Shown piece after piece: positions 9,347 through 17,398 of a stretch of 64,000 nt of DNA. Positions within the stretch are counted from its first letter, which is position 1. Each line of letters begins with the position of its first letter. The position numbers and the translations under genes were made by a program. The notes under the pieces were generated by a model. The model was not told where the DNA came from. It saw only the letters and a list, made by a program, of their open reading frames with translations, and did not search any database. Source of the stretch: Chryseobacterium piperi (GTDB taxonomy: Bacteria > Bacteroidota > Bacteroidia > Flavobacteriales > Weeksellaceae); assembly GCF_002285635.2 (NCBI RefSeq), contig NZ_CP023049.2, positions 1,798,001 through 1,862,000 on the forward strand. Reading direction: 5' to 3'.

Positions 9347-10267
9347 ATGAAAAAATTCATTGTATTGATAGTACTATCAACTATGTTCATCATGTGTAAA
9401 AAGAGCGAAACTACACAATCATCACTCAAAGAATCCATAAAATCGGCGGACAGTACCTTGTCTTCCGTCAATGAAAAAATACATGATATCAACAATGCAA
9501 CAGGCGCTGTTTTCGATTCTGCTCATGTGAAAATTAAAGAGTTTGATAATACTAAAAATGTCATTAATGAAAAGATTGAAGCAACTACGAAAAGTATAAA
9601 TTCATTATCTGACAAAATAGCCTCCACAAAACTGGAATCTAAACCGAATCAGAAAGATTCTGTTCAGAAGAAACCAGAAAAAATTATTGTTCATGTACCT
9701 TCTTCTAAAATCATTAAGGAAACAAAAGTGATCTATAAAAACGAACCTAAAAAAGAAAGTATCCCAGGAAATAAACTCATCAAAACCGGAACATTAGAAT
9801 TAAATGTTGACAATGCAGAAACAGCGAAAGAAATCGCAATTCAGGAAATCAGAAAATATGACGGCTTCTTAAGAAGTGAATCCATATCATCAAACAATAA
9901 CGATAGAAAAATAGCCTATTTAAGAATCAAAGTCCCGATTCAAAAATTCGAATATCTCATGAATGACCTAAGTACTATAGGCACTGTTGAAAACAAAGGC
10001 GTTGAAGTCTCCGGACAAAACTATGTTGAAAATACCATGTGTGATCTGGAAATTACATTGTATGGAAAAACCGGACAATCAATAGCCGATGATCAGCCAA
10101 AAACATTTGGGCAACAGTCTTTTACAGCTATTTCTTCGGGGTGGAATGTTATCACTGCCATTTTCCTATTTCTCCTTCCGTTCTGGCCTTTATTTCTAGT
10201 GGCAGGAATAGCTTATTATTTTTATAAAAAGAAAAAGAAAGACCTATCTGATCATCATTCAAGCTGA
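9347..10267 (+). CDS. DUF4349-domain lipoprotein with C-terminal membrane anchor
   Basis: A 306-residue protein. The N-terminal signal MKKFIVLIVLSTMFIMC ends in a lipobox-like Cys at residue 17. A Lys/Ser-rich coiled region (about 30-110) with many Lys-Asp/Glu heptads follows. The DUF4349 core begins at LIKTGTLELNVDNAETA (about 145) and includes RKYDGFLRSES, RIKVPIQKFEYLMNDLS and SGQNYVENTMCDLEITLYG. A transmembrane helix near 265-290 (ITAIFLFLLPFWPLFLVAGI) precedes a basic tail, KKKKKD. DUF4349 proteins have no firm function; the layout of anchor, coil and membrane helix suggests an envelope sensor or scaffold. It is monocistronic, with no hairpin close behind the stop. Confidence 0.85.
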   Translation: MKKFIVLIVLSTMFIMCKKSETTQSSLKESIKSADSTLSSVNEKIHDINNATGAVFDSAHVKIKEFDNTKNVINEKIEATTKSINSLSDKIASTKLESKPNQKDSVQKKPEKIIVHVPSSKIIKETKVIYKNEPKKESIPGNKLIKTGTLELNVDNAETAKEIAIQEIRKYDGFLRSESISSNNNDRKIAYLRIKVPIQKFEYLMNDLSTIGTVENKGVEVSGQNYVENTMCDLEITLYGKTGQSIADDQPKTFGQQSFTAISSGWNVITAIFLFLLPFWPLFLVAGIAYYFYKKKKKDLSDHHSS

Positions 10268-10589
10268 TTTTGAAGCTATTTACCATAATAGCTATTCATT
10301 TTAATTTTATTTTAATGTTGTAAGCTATTTGGAAAAAATATTCTTCACTAATTTTATGTCAAATTAAAGTTTAGATATTTTCGCCAGGTGTAAAAGAATT
10401 AATGTCAGCGGAAGTATTAAAGGTTGAAGTATTATACATCTTGCATAATTTATTATGAATCAGATGTAAATAATTAGAATGCTTCATTAAAATGATCCTT
10501 TGTAAAAACGGATCCTGTCATCTCAAAATGACAAAAATGTGAAAAACAGGAATGAAAAATATATTATTATTTTGTGGTTTGTGATGGTG
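10268..10589. other. Intergenic region without recognised features
   Basis: About 320 bp between convergent genes. I see no coding frame, repeat or structured RNA before the terminator at 10590. Confidence 0.5.
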
Positions 10590-10616
10590 AAAAGGCTCTC
10601 AATTTGAGAGCCTTTT
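10590..10616. terminator. Bidirectional hairpin terminator
   Basis: AAAAGGCTCTC and GAGAGCCTTTT form an 11-bp stem with a short loop. It lies 4 bp from the stop of the 121-residue gene on the minus strand and can also stop transcripts from the left. Confidence 0.75.
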
Positions 10617-10620
10617 ACTT

Positions 10621-10986
10621 TTATTTCATATTCACTACTTTATCTACAATATACCTTGTATTTCCTCTCCATGGCAATGCTCCTTTATATTCTTTATAAT
10701 GAAGATCAAAGCTTTTTCCGCTGTTGCTCTCCAATTGTTTAAATACTTCGGGATCACTAACAGAAAATTCAAACTCATAGCTGGTAATACCTCCGGCTCT
10801 ACCTTTTCCGAATCCTTCCTGAATTAACTTACCTTCATACGTTTTAAAAACGTAACCTTTTCTGATCGCATAATTCAGATAACCTGATTTTACTCCTTCG
10901 CCAAATACGAAGAAATATTTATACCATACAAATACTCCTAAAAGAAGTAAAACGATACCTAGGGTGATCCACCAGCCTTTTTTCAT
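10621..10986 (-). CDS. Small membrane-anchored protein, function unknown
   Basis: 121 residues. An N-terminal transmembrane helix (WWITLGIVLLLLGVFVWYKYF, about residues 5-25) is followed by an extracytoplasmic beta-rich domain with GYVFKTYEGKLIQEGF, YEFEFSVSD and a C-terminal RYIVDKVVNMK. The family is widespread in Bacteroidota as short hypothetical proteins; I know no experimental role. The start ATG at 10986 is 21 nt below the stop of the acyl-CoA dehydrogenase gene on the same strand, so the two are probably co-transcribed, but a functional link is not evident. Confidence 0.75.
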   Translation of the reverse strand: MKKGWWITLGIVLLLLGVFVWYKYFFVFGEGVKSGYLNYAIRKGYVFKTYEGKLIQEGFGKGRAGGITSYEFEFSVSDPEVFKQLESNSGKSFDLHYKEYKGALPWRGNTRYIVDKVVNMK

Positions 10987-11007
10987 AGTAGTGTGTTTTA
11001 AATGTTT

Positions 11008-12147
11008 TTATTTTGCAATACTTCTGGAAATCACAATTTTCTGGATTTCTGAAGTTCCTTCATATATCTGAGTAATTTTTGCATCACGCATTAATCGCTC
11101 TACGTGGTATTCTTTCACATATCCATACCCGCCATGAATTTGTACTGCTTCAATAGTAGTATCCATGGCTACCTGGGAAGAATATAATTTCGCCATAGCA
11201 CCGCTTTCAGAGATGTCTTTTCCTGCATCTTTTTCTGTTGCCGCTTTGAAACAAAGCATTCTTGCTGCAGTAATCTGAGTTGCCATATCAGCTAATTTGA
11301 AAGCAATAGCCTGATGATTGATAATCTCTGTCTTGAACGCTTTTCTTGTTTTAGCATATTTAAGAGCCATTTCATAAGCTCCTGAAGCAATTCCTAAAGC
11401 CTGAGAAGCAATACCAATTCTACCTCCGTTCAATACAGCCATTGCAAAGTTGAAGCCAAAGCCGTCTTCACCGATTCTATTTTCTTTTGGTACTTTTACA
11501 TTGTTGAAAATCAAAGAATGTGTATCACTACCTCTGATTCCAAGTTTATCCTCTTTCGGTCCGATTTCAAAGCCTTCCCAACCTCTTTCTACAATAAACG
11601 CGTTGATTCCTTTATGCTTTTTTTCAGGATCAGTCTGTGCAATTACAATATAATAGGAAGCAGTACCTCCGTTTGTAATCCAGTTTTTGATTCCGTTTAA
11701 AAGGTAATAATCTCCTTTATCTTCTGCTGTTGTTTTTTGAGATGTAGCATCAGATCCTGCTTCCGGCTCAGATAAAGCAAATGCTCCGATCACCTGTCCG
11801 CTCGCTAATGGAGTAAGATATTTTTGTTTTTGTTCTTCAGAAGCAAATTTTTCAAGACCTGCACAAACTAATGAATTGTTTACAGACATTACAACAGCTG
11901 CAGAAGCATCTATTTTTGCAATCTCCTCCATTGCCAAAACGTAAGAAACACTATCCATTCCTGCTCCTCCGTATTTAGGGTCTACCATCATTCCCAAAAG
12001 TCCCATTTCTCCCATTTTCTTCACTTGCTCTGTAGGGAATTTTTGATCGCGATCTCTTTCAATCACTCCAGGTAGTAATTCGTTTTGTGCAAAATCCCTT
12101 GCCGCCTGCTGAATCATCAGCTGTTCTTCCGATAAATTAAAGTCCAT
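11008..12147 (-). CDS. Acyl-CoA dehydrogenase (short/branched-chain type)
   Basis: This FAD enzyme oxidises acyl-CoA to 2-enoyl-CoA and passes electrons to electron-transfer flavoprotein. The 379-residue length is standard. The N-terminal helical domain starts MDFNLSEEQLMIQQAARDFA. The flavin/substrate segment is FALSEPEAGSDA, followed by NGIKNWITNGGTASYYIV. The C-terminal domain holds QIHGGYGYVKEYHVERLMRDAK and the catalytic base Glu363 in IYEGTSEIQ. The position of this Glu in the last helix is typical of short- and medium-chain dehydrogenases rather than isovaleryl-CoA dehydrogenase. It is divergent from an acyl-CoA synthetase gene, which suggests the pair starts fatty or branched acid breakdown. 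Chain-length preference cannot be read from sequence. Confidence 0.93.
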   Translation of the reverse strand: MDFNLSEEQLMIQQAARDFAQNELLPGVIERDRDQKFPTEQVKKMGEMGLLGMMVDPKYGGAGMDSVSYVLAMEEIAKIDASAAVVMSVNNSLVCAGLEKFASEEQKQKYLTPLASGQVIGAFALSEPEAGSDATSQKTTAEDKGDYYLLNGIKNWITNGGTASYYIVIAQTDPEKKHKGINAFIVERGWEGFEIGPKEDKLGIRGSDTHSLIFNNVKVPKENRIGEDGFGFNFAMAVLNGGRIGIASQALGIASGAYEMALKYAKTRKAFKTEIINHQAIAFKLADMATQITAARMLCFKAATEKDAGKDISESGAMAKLYSSQVAMDTTIEAVQIHGGYGYVKEYHVERLMRDAKITQIYEGTSEIQKIVISRSIAK

Positions 12148-12292
12148 AAAAATTAATAATTAGATGGTCGTAAATTTACACTTTTTAAGCAAATCTGAAA
12201 AAATAATTGACATTTGAAAATTATGGATAGATGTACGCTATTTTTACAAAAATGCTTATATTTAGATTTCTTTATAAATTACATAAAAAATT

Positions 12293-14071
12293 ATGACGAT
12301 CAAAAGATTATTCGATATACCTCATTATGCTTTGGAAAAATTCCCTAAAAGCGATATGTTTGTGACCAAATATCATGGGGAATGGAAAAAAACCTCTACA
12401 CAAGAGTTTATCAATCAGGGAAATAAAATCTCGAGAGGGCTTTTAAAGCTAGGCATAAAACCAGGTGACAAAATTGCATTGATTACAACCAATTCCCGTA
12501 CGGAATGGGCAGTAATGGACTTAGGCCTTTCTCAGATTGGGGTCGTTTCCGTACCTGTGTATCCTAGCATTTCACATGAAGACTACGAATTCATTTTTAG
12601 TAACGCCGAAATAAAGTATTGTTTTGTTTCAGATAAAGAGCTTCTGAATAAAGTCATGAAAGTGAAGCATAATATTCCTTCTCTACAGGGGGTTTTCACT
12701 TTCGACACGATCAGCGGCGCTGCCAACTGGCGTGAAATTTTGGATTTGGGAGAGGATGATTCTACTCAAATCGAGGTAGAAGATCTTTCCAACGCTATCA
12801 ATACCGAAGATCTGGCAACCATAATATATACTTCAGGAACCACAGGACGACCTAAAGGAGTAATGCTTACGCACCATAATATTGTATCCAATGTTCTGGG
12901 ATCAATGCCGAGAATTCCAAGGAAAAAAAGCCTGGATTATAAAGACACAAGAGTGCTCAGCTTCTTACCGATCTGTCATATTTTTGAAAGAATGCTTTTC
13001 TATCTTTTCCAATATAGTGGCTTCTCTGTATATTTTGCAGAAAGCATTGATAAAATGGGAGAAAATGTAAAAGAGGTAAAACCTCATTACATGAGTGTAG
13101 TTCCAAGATTAGTAGAAAAAGTATACGATAAAATATATAATACAGGATCTTCCGCAGGAGGATTAAAATCAAAAATATTCTTTTGGGCACTGAACCTAAT
13201 TTCTAAAAAGAAAGAAGTTTCAAAACCATCCGGATTACAGCAACTTATTGCAGATAAATTAGTATTCTCTAAATGGAGAGAAGGTTTGGGAGGTGAAATC
13301 ATCACTTTGGTTTCCGGTTCTGCAGCACTTTCCACCAGATTAAACCTGATGTTCCAGAATGCAGGAATTCCTATTCTTGAAGGATACGGACTAACCGAAA
13401 CCTCTCCCGTAATTTCTGTAAATAGTTTCGATAAAATGAAAATCGGAACCGTTGGGCTTCCATTGGATAATCTTAAAGTAAAAATTCAGGAAGATGGAGA
13501 AATAACCGTAAAAGGACCTTCTATCTTCAGTGGTTATTTTAAAAATGATGAAATGACCAAAGAAGTATTTACCGATGATGGATATTTTAAAACAGGAGAT
13601 ATTGGAAATATAGATGCAGATGGCTTTTTACAGATCACTGATCGTAAAAAAGAAATGTTTAAAACATCCGGTGGTAAATATATAGCTCCACAAACTATTG
13701 AAAATCTGGCAAAAGCTTCCAAGTTCATTGAACAGATTATGGTAGTAGGTGATGGTGAAAAAATGCCGTGTGCACTTGTTCAGCCTGACTTTGAGTTTGC
13801 CAAAAGCTGGGCAATGAGAAACAATTTAACTATAGGCTCTACTCCTCAGGAAATTGCAAAAAGTAAAGAATTGAAGGAGAGAATCGAAAAAGAAATGAAC
13901 GGAATCAACGAACATCTTGGAAACTGGGAAAAAATCAAAAAGATTGAGTTAACTCCCGAAGTATGGTCGATCGATGCCGGACTTCTTACTCCTACTTTAA
14001 AGCTCAAAAGAAAAGCTATCAAAGAAAAGTTCATAGATCTGTATAACAAAATGTACGAGCATCACGAATAA
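12293..14071 (+). CDS. Long-chain acyl-CoA synthetase (AMP-forming)
   Basis: The enzyme activates fatty acids to acyl-CoA through an acyl-adenylate. 592 residues, the usual size of FadD15/LACS-like enzymes. The P-loop-like AMP motif IIYTSGTTGRPKGVMLTHH lies at about residues 177-195. The A5 region is GYGLTETSPVISVN near 364, and the hinge and A8 region is TGDIGNIDADGFLQITDRKKEMFKTSGGKY cut here into adjoining motifs. The C-terminal acyl-CoA synthetase lid closes with LTPTLKLKRKAI, which carries the catalytic lysine. Start ATG 12293 is well placed, 145 bp from the divergent acyl-CoA dehydrogenase start. A strong terminator follows at once, so it is a single-gene transcript. Confidence 0.94.
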   Translation: MTIKRLFDIPHYALEKFPKSDMFVTKYHGEWKKTSTQEFINQGNKISRGLLKLGIKPGDKIALITTNSRTEWAVMDLGLSQIGVVSVPVYPSISHEDYEFIFSNAEIKYCFVSDKELLNKVMKVKHNIPSLQGVFTFDTISGAANWREILDLGEDDSTQIEVEDLSNAINTEDLATIIYTSGTTGRPKGVMLTHHNIVSNVLGSMPRIPRKKSLDYKDTRVLSFLPICHIFERMLFYLFQYSGFSVYFAESIDKMGENVKEVKPHYMSVVPRLVEKVYDKIYNTGSSAGGLKSKIFFWALNLISKKKEVSKPSGLQQLIADKLVFSKWREGLGGEIITLVSGSAALSTRLNLMFQNAGIPILEGYGLTETSPVISVNSFDKMKIGTVGLPLDNLKVKIQEDGEITVKGPSIFSGYFKNDEMTKEVFTDDGYFKTGDIGNIDADGFLQITDRKKEMFKTSGGKYIAPQTIENLAKASKFIEQIMVVGDGEKMPCALVQPDFEFAKSWAMRNNLTIGSTPQEIAKSKELKERIEKEMNGINEHLGNWEKIKKIELTPEVWSIDAGLLTPTLKLKRKAIKEKFIDLYNKMYEHHE

Positions 14072-14078
14072 AACATAG

Positions 14079-14106
14079 ACCGCTTCCTTACCGAAGCGGT
14101 TTTTTG
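14079..14106 (+). terminator. Terminator after acyl-CoA synthetase
   Basis: ACCGCTTC / GAAGCGGT stem with a 6-nt loop, then TTTTTT. Confidence 0.9.
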
Positions 14107-14317
14107 TTGACTAATATTTATATTTTACAATAACATGAAGCTTCATTAGATCGAAATAGGTTTGTAATTTTAATATTGAATAAAACATCGAGCTTGTCAT
14201 ATAAAATTTAAGCATTGCTTTACTACTCTATAGTAGAAATGCTCTGATATATTCATTAACCCTATTTTAATATTACTTTGGAGTAAATATTAAAACCAGA
14301 ATTAGGAATTATAAATA

Positions 14318-14352
14318 AAAAAAAGCTGCTTCATTTCTGAAACAGCTTTTTA
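14318..14352 (-). terminator. Terminator of the Nif3/coiled-coil operon
   Basis: The minus strand shows AAAAAGCTGTTTCA pairing with TGAAGCAGCTTTTT (one mismatch) followed by further T. It lies 19 bp after the stop at 14371. Confidence 0.85.
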
Positions 14353-14370
14353 TATTTTAAAAAACAGTAA

Positions 14371-15147
14371 TTAAAACTTAATTACAGATTTCATTCTTTC
14401 ATTTTCTTCCATTACCAACTCATCATCTACAAGGATTTTCCCTGAATGTTCATCAATAATAATTTTCTTTCTCTGAGCAATTTCCATTTGCTTTTGAGGT
14501 GGAATCGTAAAGAACGATCCTTTTGGAGCACCTCTTTCTAATCCTACAACAGCTAAGCCATTAATAGAATTGGTTCTGATTCTGTTATAAGAAGCCAGTA
14601 ATCTTTCGTCAATTTTACCTGCGTATTCTTTAGACTGCTCGATCAGATATTCTTCTTCTTTCTGAGTTTCAGCGACCAAACCATCTAATTCTTCTTTTTT
14701 GAATTTCAAGTGGTTTTTCAAATCGTCAATTTTTGAATTCAGCTCGCTTAACGTTTCATTCTTATGAGCGATTTTAGCACCAAATTCTTTAATTCTTTTT
14801 TCAGCTAGTTGAATTTCAAGATCTTGAAATTCAATCTCCTTACCTAAAGCTTCAAACTCTTTATTGTTTCTTACATTATCTTGTTGAGATTTGTATTTTT
14901 CAATTAAAGTTTTTGCGTGGTTAATAACTTCATGCTTTGTTTTGATCTGGTCATCCTGATCTTTAATATCTGCATGAAATTTTTCAGCTCTTTTTTCAAG
15001 CCCTTCTATCTCGATTTCAAGATCTTCAACCTCAATTGGCAACTCTCCTCTTGTATTTCGGATTTCATCCAATCTTGAATCTATGATTTGTAAATCGTAT
15101 AAAGCTCTTAATTTCTCTTCAACTGAAATATCGTTGGTTTTTGCCAT
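14371..15147 (-). CDS. Coiled-coil protein of the C4-type zinc-ribbon (DUF164/CdsZ-like) family, zinc ligands lost
   Basis: 258 residues. Residues about 10-190 form a long antiparallel coiled coil rich in Glu/Lys (LYDLQIIDSRLDEIRNTRGE at the start). The C-terminal segment is homologous to the family zinc ribbon, recognised by RGA..G.FFTIPPQKQMEI and GKILVDDELV. In the family two CxxC pairs bind zinc; here the aligned positions are Pro208, Ser211, Asp232 and Ser235, so no ligand is left although the spacing is kept. The biochemical role of the family is unsettled. The ATG lies 2 nt after the stop of the Nif3-like gene, so the two are translationally coupled; this pairing is common in Bacteroidota as far as I know. 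Confidence 0.88.
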   Translation of the reverse strand: MAKTNDISVEEKLRALYDLQIIDSRLDEIRNTRGELPIEVEDLEIEIEGLEKRAEKFHADIKDQDDQIKTKHEVINHAKTLIEKYKSQQDNVRNNKEFEALGKEIEFQDLEIQLAEKRIKEFGAKIAHKNETLSELNSKIDDLKNHLKFKKEELDGLVAETQKEEEYLIEQSKEYAGKIDERLLASYNRIRTNSINGLAVVGLERGAPKGSFFTIPPQKQMEIAQRKKIIIDEHSGKILVDDELVMEENERMKSVIKF

Positions 15148-15149
15148 AT

Positions 15150-16247
15150 CTAAAGGAAATAATTTACTGGGTTTGTTTTTTCGTTGGATTTTGAGATTGC
15201 AAATGTACTAAATTTTTGTGACAAAATTTCAAATAATTGTTGCGCAACCCATTGTTCTGATTCATAATGTCCTATATCACAAATCAGCATTTTAGATTCT
15301 GCTAAAAAATAATCATGATATTTAAGGTCTCCGGTAAGGTAGGCATCACATTTTTTAGATAATGCAGATTTTATTCCACTTGCCCCCGAACCTCCCAGAA
15401 CTCCAACCCTCTTTATTTTTTTATTATTGAATTCAGAATGCTTGATCACGTCAAGATTAAATCTCTCTTTTACCAATTTCAAAAAATCTGTCTCATCCAT
15501 CCCTTCTTCAAACTCTCCATACATTCCTAAGCCTGAATATTGATTTTCATTATCCAGATTATAAATCTGATACGCCACTTCTTCATAAGGATGTGCAGAT
15601 TTCATAGCTGAAAGAATCTGCCCTTGTTTATAGCTTTCAAAAATAACAAAAATCATGTCTTCATCTGCATTCTCCCGGATATTCTTTTGCCCCGAGAAAG
15701 GATTCGAACCTTCAATGGGTCTAAAAGTCCCGTTACCATTAATGCTGAAACTACATTCATCATAAAATCCTATATTTCCTGCGCCGGCAGAGAAAAGAGA
15801 TTCTTTTAATAATTCGGAATGTGTTTTGGGAACAAAAACCGTCAGCTGTTTCAGATTATTTTTTTTCGGCTGAAGAATTTTCAAATCTTTTAATCCTAAA
15901 TGATTGCATATCCCTGCGTTGACTCCAAAAAAATCATTATCAAAAGCAGTATGGATAGCGTAGATAGCAATTTTATTTTCAATAGCCTTAATCACTGCTC
16001 TTTCAACATAGTTTTTTCCAGTTAAAGATTTTAAACCCGAAAAAATAATAGGATGAAAACATACAATAAAATTGAGTCCTTTTTCAATAGCTTCTGTCAC
16101 AACACTTTCCAAAGCATCATGACAAACCAAAACTCCAGTAACGATCCGATCCGGCAATCCGCATAACAAGCCGACGTTATCAAAATCCTCCGCCTGCTGT
16201 ATTGGAATACGTTTTTCTATTTCTGAAATTACTTCACTTATTGTCAT
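15150..16247 (-). CDS. Nif3-like dinuclear metal-centre protein (YqfO/YbgI family)
   Basis: 365 residues, the long form with an inserted PII-like domain, as in B. subtilis YqfO. The N-terminal half shows EDFDNVGLLCG (metal-side Asp), FHPIIFSGLKS and YAIHTAFDND; the C-terminal half has GVLGGSGASGIKSALSKKCDAYLTGDLKYHDYF (here quoted in two motifs, GGSGASG and TGDLKYHD) and DIGHYESEQW, which supplies the last His/Glu ligands. These proteins form hexameric rings with a two-metal site. They are often annotated as GTP cyclohydrolase I type 2 homologues, but that activity is not established. It is the first gene of a two-gene operon with the coiled-coil protein. ATG 16247 is followed by MTISEVISEIEKRIP. 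Confidence 0.9.
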   Translation of the reverse strand: MTISEVISEIEKRIPIQQAEDFDNVGLLCGLPDRIVTGVLVCHDALESVVTEAIEKGLNFIVCFHPIIFSGLKSLTGKNYVERAVIKAIENKIAIYAIHTAFDNDFFGVNAGICNHLGLKDLKILQPKKNNLKQLTVFVPKTHSELLKESLFSAGAGNIGFYDECSFSINGNGTFRPIEGSNPFSGQKNIRENADEDMIFVIFESYKQGQILSAMKSAHPYEEVAYQIYNLDNENQYSGLGMYGEFEEGMDETDFLKLVKERFNLDVIKHSEFNNKKIKRVGVLGGSGASGIKSALSKKCDAYLTGDLKYHDYFLAESKMLICDIGHYESEQWVAQQLFEILSQKFSTFAISKSNEKTNPVNYFL

Positions 16248-16255
16248 TTATTGTG

Positions 16256-16274
16256 TATGTTTGCTACGAAAATA
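16256..16274. promoter_or_regulatory. Overlapping divergent -7 boxes (K+ channel and Nif3 operon)
   Basis: TATGTTTG on the plus strand (16256-16263) fits TANNTTTG and faces the channel gene at 16309. TATTTTCG on the minus strand (16267-16274) is a near match facing the Nif3 gene at 16247. Neither has a clear -33 element at ideal spacing. Confidence 0.35.
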
Positions 16275-16308
16275 GGGATAATTTATTAAATTTAAAAAAA
16301 CTCTAAGT

Positions 16309-17136
16309 ATGGAAAGAGAACACAACCTTATTCCCGAGGATACTTTATGGAAAAGGTTTCTTTATCGTGTTATTTATCGCGCTGATACAAGGCTTGGAAT
16401 GTTATTTGACGTGGTGCTGCTATTTTTGATTCTGGCCAGTACCCTGATTGTTATGATGGAAAGTGTTCCTCAGCTGGATAAGAGATTCCATTTTACATTT
16501 ATTGTTCTTGAATGGATCATATCGTTGTTTTTCTCTATAGAGTATGTCTTGCGCATCATGGTTGTCAAGAATAAAAAAAGTTATATTTTCAGTTTTTTCG
16601 GAATTATTGACTTCCTTGCCCTGATTCCTTTTTATTTAAGTTTTTTCTTTCCGATCACGAAGTATTTTTTGATTTTCAGAATGCTAAGAATGTTGAGAAT
16701 TTTCAGGATCTTCAATCTATTAGACTTCATGAACGATGGTTATTTCATCGTAAGAGCTTTAAAAAACAGTTCAAGAAAGATTTATATATTCCTGCTATTC
16801 CTGATTATTTTCTCTGTGATCGTAGGATCATTGATGTTTATGGTAGAAGGCGGAAGAACCGGTTTTGAAACGATTCCGCAATCTATATATTGGGCCGTGG
16901 TTACCGTAACGACAGTAGGTTACGGAGATGTTTCTCCTATTACTCCAATGGGGAAGTTTTTCGCGGTTATACTTATGCTTGCAGGCTATTCTATCATTGC
17001 TGTTCCTACAGGGATTGTAACCGCTGAGATGCGCAACAAAAGACAAAACCTGGAAAAGATCTGTGAGCGGTGTGGAAATGATGATATTGATGATGATGCA
17101 AGGTACTGCAAACAGTGTGGCAAGAAATTAGCTTAA
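16309..17136 (+). CDS. Voltage-gated potassium channel subunit with C-terminal zinc ribbon
   Basis: 275 residues with six transmembrane segments and a pore loop. S4 is an arginine ladder with Arg at every third position (FRMLRMLRIFRIFNLL), the hallmark of a voltage sensor. The selectivity filter is TVGYGD at about residues 202-207, within TTVGYGDVSP, so K+ selectivity is expected. S6 follows (FAVILMLAGYSIIAVPTGIVTAE). The tail ends in a small zinc ribbon with Cys252, Cys255, Cys267 and Cys270 (CERCG, YCKQCG), a cytosolic domain unusual for Kv-like channels. Start ATG 16309 gives MEREHNLIPEDTLWKRFLY, an amphipathic cytosolic N-terminus. The next small gene begins 43 nt downstream and may be co-transcribed. 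Confidence 0.92.
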   Translation: MEREHNLIPEDTLWKRFLYRVIYRADTRLGMLFDVVLLFLILASTLIVMMESVPQLDKRFHFTFIVLEWIISLFFSIEYVLRIMVVKNKKSYIFSFFGIIDFLALIPFYLSFFFPITKYFLIFRMLRMLRIFRIFNLLDFMNDGYFIVRALKNSSRKIYIFLLFLIIFSVIVGSLMFMVEGGRTGFETIPQSIYWAVVTVTTVGYGDVSPITPMGKFFAVILMLAGYSIIAVPTGIVTAEMRNKRQNLEKICERCGNDDIDDDARYCKQCGKKLA

Positions 17137-17179
17137 TATTCTTTATCAAAGTAATCTATTAACCCAATATCATAAAATC

Positions 17180-17335
17180 ATGGAACCAAAAAAGAACAAA
17201 CCCAACAGTTTAGTAATTATTCTTTTCGCTTTAGTCGCGTTAATGATCATCATTTATTTTATATTAGCCATGTTTTTCCCAACTGTTTTCGAACATATGA
17301 GTACAGGAGACATCCAACCTGTTCCAGATAAATAG
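17180..17335 (+). CDS. 51-residue single-span membrane protein
   Basis: This short frame starts at ATG 17180 and ends at TAG 17335. It reads MEPKKNKPNSLVIILFALV, then a hydrophobic run to about residue 34, then PTVFEHMSTGDIQPVPDK. Positive N-terminal residues and an acidic C-terminus suggest a cytosolic N-terminus and an outside C-terminus. Support comes from its position between the channel gene and a terminator placed 17 nt after its stop, and from its clear membrane-protein composition. Function is unknown; an accessory subunit of the K+ channel is a possibility with no direct evidence. Confidence 0.6.
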   Translation: MEPKKNKPNSLVIILFALVALMIIIYFILAMFFPTVFEHMSTGDIQPVPDK

Positions 17336-17352
17336 TGCAATAGTAAAAAAAT

Positions 17353-17376
17353 AAAGGTGGCCATGAGCCACCTTTT
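17353..17376. terminator. Bidirectional terminator after the small membrane protein
   Basis: AAAGGTGGC / GCCACCTTT, 9-bp stem with a 5-nt loop, flanked by A and T runs. It lies between the plus-strand small gene and the minus-strand type IX cargo gene. Confidence 0.85.
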
Positions 17377-17398
17377 ATTTTATCTGAACATCAGCATT

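Noticed and set aside
12957..14049. Minus-strand frames within the acyl-CoA synthetase gene
   Set aside because: Antisense to a highly conserved enzyme with no coding signature of their own.
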